Shown: one piece after another, positions 60,202 to 64,000 of the stretch | Position numbering within the stretch: position 1 is the stretch's first letter | How the letters are laid out: every line of letters starts with the position of its first letter | Source: Nosema muscidifuracis | Lineage: Eukaryota; Microsporidia; Nosematidae | Direction: 5' to 3' | DNA: 64,000 bases | NCBI GenBank assembly: GCA_028335825.1 | Contig: JAIOKI010000005.1 | Location: 124,001-188,000 of the forward strand | The notes under the pieces: model-generated | Seen by the model: only the letters and a program-made list of their open reading frames with translations | Told to the model about the DNA's origin: nothing | Database searches by the model: none | Made by a program: the position numbers and the translations under genes

Positions 60202-60393
60202 TAAAATATGATTATCAATTATTTGAATATGATTACTTAAATATGATTATCAACTATTTGAATATGATTAATAAAATATAATTACTTAAATATGATTAAT
60301 AAAATATGATTACTTAAATATGATTAATAAAATATGATTACTTAAATATGATTATTTAAATATGATGAATAAAATATTAATATTTAACCCTTA

Positions 60394-60735
60394 ATGATAA
60401 AATATTCTAAGATAAGTTTAATTATAATAATCTCCATTTTACTATTACATCACTCTAAAAAATTATTAAAAGACTATCTTAAAGATCAATTTATTTATGA
60501 ACTTCTTAAGATTAATTTTAAAGATAAAGATATAAAAAATAAGTTTGATATTCTTTTGTATAATTTTGATTATGTTAAGAATAAAGAAATCTTCATTACA
60601 TTAAATATTGAAGATATCTTAGAAGAATATTCTAATTTAGAAATTTATCCTGTTCAGATATTTAGAATTTATTCTCCTTTATTTTTGTTAGGAATGTTTA
60701 TGCCTATACTTTTACCTGTAATTAAATTTATATAA
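60394..60735 (+). CDS. Small membrane protein, 113 aa
   Basis: Unrecognised. Hydrophobic segments at residues 6-20 (ISLIIIISILLL) and about 92-113 (SPLFLLGMFMPILLPVIKFI) flank a charged 70-residue middle with two aspartate/lysine-rich helices. The C-terminal segment runs to the last residue, so the protein could be tail-anchored or a two-pass hairpin. CCCTTA abuts the ATG, which supports a real gene despite the small size. A repeat array of 'atgattaataaaatatgatt' units fills 60205-60375 upstream. Confidence 0.65.
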   Translation: MIKYSKISLIIIISILLLHHSKKLLKDYLKDQFIYELLKINFKDKDIKNKFDILLYNFDYVKNKEIFITLNIEDILEEYSNLEIYPVQIFRIYSPLFLLGMFMPILLPVIKFI

Positions 60736-61030
60736 ATATAATTTTTATTCTTATAAAATAATATATACTTAATAGTTTTTATTATAAAATAATATATAAA
60801 TATAATCAATAGACTTATTATTGTAAAATAATATATAAATTTTTATTAAAACAGTCTATTCTTATAAAATAATTATACTTAATAATTTTTATTATCATGT
60901 CCTTCTTCTTAATAATTTTTATTATCAATTCCTTCTTCTTAATAATTTTAATATCATGTCCTTCTTCTTTGTATTTTTAATATCAATTCCTTCTTATCAT
61001 CATTTTAATCTCCCAAATTCCATTTATAAT
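60736..61030. repeat. Convergent spacer with two short arrays
   Basis: About 60740-60890 contains loose copies of 'ttattataaaataatatata'. About 60895-60995 has five copies of a 27-30 bp unit, 'tccttcttcttaataatttt' plus 'attatca', some with 'tgtccttc' and some with 'attccttc' at the joint. No coding evidence. Confidence 0.6.
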
Positions 61031-62605
61031 TTAAAATGTTCCTTTTTTTATCATCTTATTATATTTCTTTAATACATGCTTACAGATTATTCCATCTTCT
61101 ATAAATAAATATCCATATCTAAATAAAACTTGTTTTCTAAATTCTACATCATTTTCTATCATTAAATTATACATAATACCAAGTAATTCTTCTTGATCTT
61201 CTATACAATTTATACTTCCTGATAAGAGAGGAAAATAAGCTGAAGCATTAATTGTAGAACTTTCCATATCATTTTCATTAATATAATCTATAAGAAACAT
61301 AGCAAAGGCTTCTATATAATCTAAATCTGATGCATTCCATATTATTCTAATTAAATTAATTTGTCTAATTATACTTTCTAAATTATTATCATTTTCTAAT
61401 ATCTCATCACAATCATTTAAATATGTTACTATATCATCAAAAAAATTTCCTTTTTCTTCTTCTTCTTCTTCTATATCTAATTCTACTTCTAAATAATGAA
61501 CATTTATTTTATGACCATTACTAAATACAATAATTTCTTCTAAGTCTTCTGTTACATTAATATCATCCCAAATTATACATCTTCTTATATTTCCAGATAT
61601 TATACATCCATTACCAACAGAAGAATCTTTAATACAATATTCATCTCCTAATTTATTATTATATCCTAATACAGTATTTTCTATAGAAAATCCTTCAGGA
61701 AGATCAAAAAAATAATTATTATTAGATTTAAGTAAATTAGAATTTTGAGTAAATTTAGAAATATCTTCTATCTCATATTTTATATTATCTTCATTAAATC
61801 TATAATAATCATATAAAGTAAGTATTTCTCTACTATAAACAGATTTAAGTGAAGGTATAAGAATCTTCTTATTTTCAAGATATCCTATTTTAAGATTAAA
61901 AGGATTAAAAGCTAAAAGACTTTCTAAAAAATCAGTTAAGGAATTAAAATCAAAATTATCAGTAAACATTTGAAAAACTTTTGGTGATATTACAGCTAAA
62001 TTAGGAGAACTTCCTTTAGAATTAAATTCTACTGTTTTATACTTCTCTATTGTATCTTGAAGATTCTTCTGATTAAATTTATCATTAACAGATCTCTCAT
62101 AATAAACTATTTGATTATCTTTCGTTCCATAGAAATTTTTTATTTTAGAGTTGGATACATTTTCATGCAAGAAAAATGTTATTAAATTATTATTCATTCT
62201 ATGAGTATCAAACAAATTATTTAAATCAAAATTTGTATAATGATTAGCATACATCACAAGCATATCTTTAAGATCATAATTTATATCATTAAAATATCTA
62301 AGAACATCACCTAAAGAACTTTCTCCTGACCAAGATATCCAATTAATTTTTTTAGTATAAAACATGGAAACATGTTCAATTATTTTATCAATAAATTCAC
62401 CGCATAAAATTATGTTAGTAAGGGATCTGTTAATAAGTGACTTCAAAATAAAATCTATCATTGGAATATTAGCTACTGGGAATAGAGCAAGGTTATCTTT
62501 TTTAAGGGTCATTTCTGAAGGAATCTGTTTAGTTTGGTAATAGTCACATACAAGGAGTACAATGTTATTGTTGTTACGTATAAAATTTCTGATTTTTTGG
62601 ACCAT
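61031..62605 (-). CDS. GCD6: eIF2B epsilon subunit, 524 aa
   Basis: Catalytic subunit of the guanine-nucleotide exchange factor that recharges eIF2 for translation initiation. The N-terminal nucleotidyltransferase-like domain starts at VLLVCDYYQTKQIPSEM and has 'LFPVANIPMIDFIL', typical of eIF2B-epsilon; a left-handed beta-helix follows (IENTVLGYNNKLGDEYCIK, SVGNGCIISGN, CIIWDDINV). The acidic EEEEEEK linker leads to a C-terminal helical W2 domain carrying the exchange activity (IRIIWNASDLDYIEAFAMFL). Yeast Gcd6 is 712 residues; the loss is spread over both halves. Six Cs precede the ATG by 12 bases, the longest C-run in the window. Confidence 0.9.
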   Translation of the reverse strand: MVQKIRNFIRNNNNIVLLVCDYYQTKQIPSEMTLKKDNLALFPVANIPMIDFILKSLINRSLTNIILCGEFIDKIIEHVSMFYTKKINWISWSGESSLGDVLRYFNDINYDLKDMLVMYANHYTNFDLNNLFDTHRMNNNLITFFLHENVSNSKIKNFYGTKDNQIVYYERSVNDKFNQKNLQDTIEKYKTVEFNSKGSSPNLAVISPKVFQMFTDNFDFNSLTDFLESLLAFNPFNLKIGYLENKKILIPSLKSVYSREILTLYDYYRFNEDNIKYEIEDISKFTQNSNLLKSNNNYFFDLPEGFSIENTVLGYNNKLGDEYCIKDSSVGNGCIISGNIRRCIIWDDINVTEDLEEIIVFSNGHKINVHYLEVELDIEEEEEEKGNFFDDIVTYLNDCDEILENDNNLESIIRQINLIRIIWNASDLDYIEAFAMFLIDYINENDMESSTINASAYFPLLSGSINCIEDQEELLGIMYNLMIENDVEFRKQVLFRYGYLFIEDGIICKHVLKKYNKMIKKGTF

Positions 62606-63240
62606 TTAAATTTTAGGGGGGCAGAAAATATTAAAAAAAAGATGTAGGAAAAATCTTAAAAAATGTACGAATCAAAAATATTATTTGTTTGTTGTTTATC
62701 AAATGTTTTAAAAAAAAATATATTGGTATTATTTTTAGAAATACATATTATATATTCTTATATTAATAAAGTTTAATATATATGAAATTAATTAAAAAAG
62801 TGACATGATGAAAAATGGAGGGAAAATTATATTCCATAAATAGATTTATTTTTATAGTTAGGATAATTTAAGTTAAAAGTTATTTATTTATTAAATATAG
62901 ATTAAGTCATTTCATAAAAATAATAATTTAAAAGAATATTATTTTTATGTATATATGAATAGGATAATTTTTTTATGTATAAAATAATATATTTATAGAT
63001 TAATATTATTTTTATGTATAGAAGAATAGGATAATTTTTTTATGTATAAAATAATATATTTATAGATTAATATTATTTTTATGTATAGAATAATATAATC
63101 TATTTATGTAAAAAATTTATATTCATTTATTATAATACAATATTCAAAATTTATGCAATAATAATTTATGTATAATAATTTATATTTATTTATAGAATGA
63201 TAAATTTTATAAAGATATTTTTTCAATTTTTTATCCTTCA
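62606..63240. repeat. Divergent spacer with ~66-bp array
   Basis: Positions about 62935-63100 hold two and a half copies of a 66-67 bp unit containing 'gaataggataatttttttat' and 'ataatatatttatagattaa'. The rest is AT-rich without frames. The C-run of eIF2B-epsilon is at the left edge and 'atccttca' of Esa1 at the right. Confidence 0.7.
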
Positions 63241-64000
63241 ATGGATCCAAGTGAAATAAAAATTGGATATAAACTCTTTGTAGAAAAATTATCACCAGAA
63301 AAAGTAAGACGTAAAGCTGAAATATTAGGAATTCGTAAATCAAATGAAATATTAGAATTTTATGTTCATTATATAGATTTAAATAGAAGACTTGATGAAT
63401 GGATTCCTTACACTTATCTTTCATTAGAAGATATTTCTACTATAGAAATTCCAAAGAAAAAAAAGAAAACTGAAGAAATTAAAAAGACAACAGAAGTTTC
63501 AAATAGCATGGATGATGATAAAGAATCTAACAAGATTGATACTAAAGATGAAGAATACAAATTAAAGAATATAAAAAAGATTCAATTTGGAAAATATTTA
63601 GTAGAGCCATGGTATTTCTCTCCATATCCAAAATGGATAACTGATTCAGATATTGTATATATTTGTGAGTACTGTTTAAATTATTTTAATAATGAGGATA
63701 TATTTAAGGATCATTCTTATTCTTGTAATATGTTTCATCCTCCAGGTCGAGAGATTTATAGAAATAATGGAATAAGTTTTTTTGAGATGGATGGATACAC
63801 AGAACAAAAGTATTGTAGAAATTTAGCTTTATTATCTAAATTATTCTTAGATCATAAATCATTATATTACGATATTGATGTATTCTTATTTTATGTCTTA
63901 TGTAGAGTAAATGAAGAAGGATTTTCTGTAGTAGGATATTTTTCTAAAGAGAAAATATCTGAACAAGGATATAACTTAGCATGTATACTTACTCTACCCT
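63241..64000 (+). CDS. ESA1: MYST-family histone acetyltransferase, Esa1-like (5' part, runs off window)
   Basis: Catalytic subunit of the NuA4-type complex acetylating histone H4. Residues about 4-60 form the chromo-barrel (GYKLFVEKLSPEKVRRKAEI, then DLNRRLDEWIPYTYLS). The MYST zinc finger follows (YICEYCLNYFNNEDIFKDH then C-NMFHPPGREIYR). The core strands FEMDGYTEQKYCRNLALLSK and LDHKSLYYDIDVFLFYVLCR lead to NLACILTLP, which ends at the window edge; the Cys of CIL is the catalytic Cys equivalent to yeast Cys304. The frame is fully open through 64000. The acetyl-CoA loop lies beyond the window. Only CC precedes the ATG. Identification as Esa1 rather than Sas3 rests on the chromo-barrel. Confidence 0.95.
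   Translation, partial: MDPSEIKIGYKLFVEKLSPEKVRRKAEILGIRKSNEILEFYVHYIDLNRRLDEWIPYTYLSLEDISTIEIPKKKKKTEEIKKTTEVSNSMDDDKESNKIDTKDEEYKLKNIKKIQFGKYLVEPWYFSPYPKWITDSDIVYICEYCLNYFNNEDIFKDHSYSCNMFHPPGREIYRNNGISFFEMDGYTEQKYCRNLALLSKLFLDHKSLYYDIDVFLFYVLCRVNEEGFSVVGYFSKEKISEQGYNLACILTLP

Noticed and set aside
63104-63424. 106-codon minus-strand frame at the start of the MYST gene
   Set aside because: Overlaps the clear chromo-barrel coding sequence on the plus strand and shows only hydrophobic shadow composition.

Overview
This window is nuclear DNA of a microsporidian, a fungus-related intracellular parasite. Four things show this. Genes are compact, intronless and packed in both orientations. There are plastid/bacterial-type ATP/ADP translocases (one whole, one frameshifted), the energy-parasitism hallmark of the group. 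Many proteins are far shorter than their yeast counterparts (dynein, Utp10, eIF2B-epsilon, FPP synthase). Almost every gene has a C-run (CCC to CCCCCC) a few bases before its ATG, the known microsporidian start-proximal signal. Base composition is very AT-rich. I cannot name the species.

Layout. 1-9.5 kb: a secreted-type orphan, FPP synthase, an Asn-rich orphan, ribosomal protein L23a, inorganic pyrophosphatase, Rei1-like zinc finger, kinesin-14. 10-15.5 kb: methionine aminopeptidase 2, MscS channel, tRNA-Lys(CUU), tRNA-Pro(CGG), Fhit-like HIT protein, a UBE3D/HECT_2-like protein with in-frame repeats. 15.5-21.4 kb: Utp10, HMG-CoA synthase, a frameshifted translocase. 21.4-31 kb: a long gene-poor stretch, uracil-DNA glycosylase, Rad50, a PI3-kinase-like gene split by one in-frame stop, a Tim50-like protein. 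31-42 kb: two paralogous SDR enzymes around another secreted-type orphan, an AGC pseudokinase, a possible sliding-clamp protein, a 7-TM orphan, proteasome alpha-1. 42.9-64 kb: intact translocase, RPA1, CCT7, a 51-codon divergent ORF, importin-7/8, dynein heavy chain, a small membrane protein, eIF2B-epsilon, and the 5' two thirds of an Esa1-like MYST acetyltransferase running off the end.

The genes cover core functions: mevalonate/isoprenoid synthesis (HMG-CoA synthase, FPP synthase), DNA repair (UNG, Rad50, RPA1, perhaps a clamp), translation and ribosome assembly (L23a, Rei1, Utp10, eIF2B, tRNAs), proteostasis (CCT7, proteasome), microtubule motors, and ATP theft from the host. Nearly every spacer longer than 300 bases carries its own private tandem-repeat array of 25-116 bp units. 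Several arrays run up to, or include copies of, the adjacent start-codon region.

The least ordinary items are: a dynein whose microtubule-binding domain carries about 100 residues of A-A-A-B-A-B-B tandem repeats and whose AAA3/AAA4 P-loops are degenerate; an AGC-type kinase that has lost its catalytic residues; and two host genes, the PI3K-like gene and the second translocase, each interrupted once. I recognise no retroelement, DNA transposon, viral element or CRISPR array.
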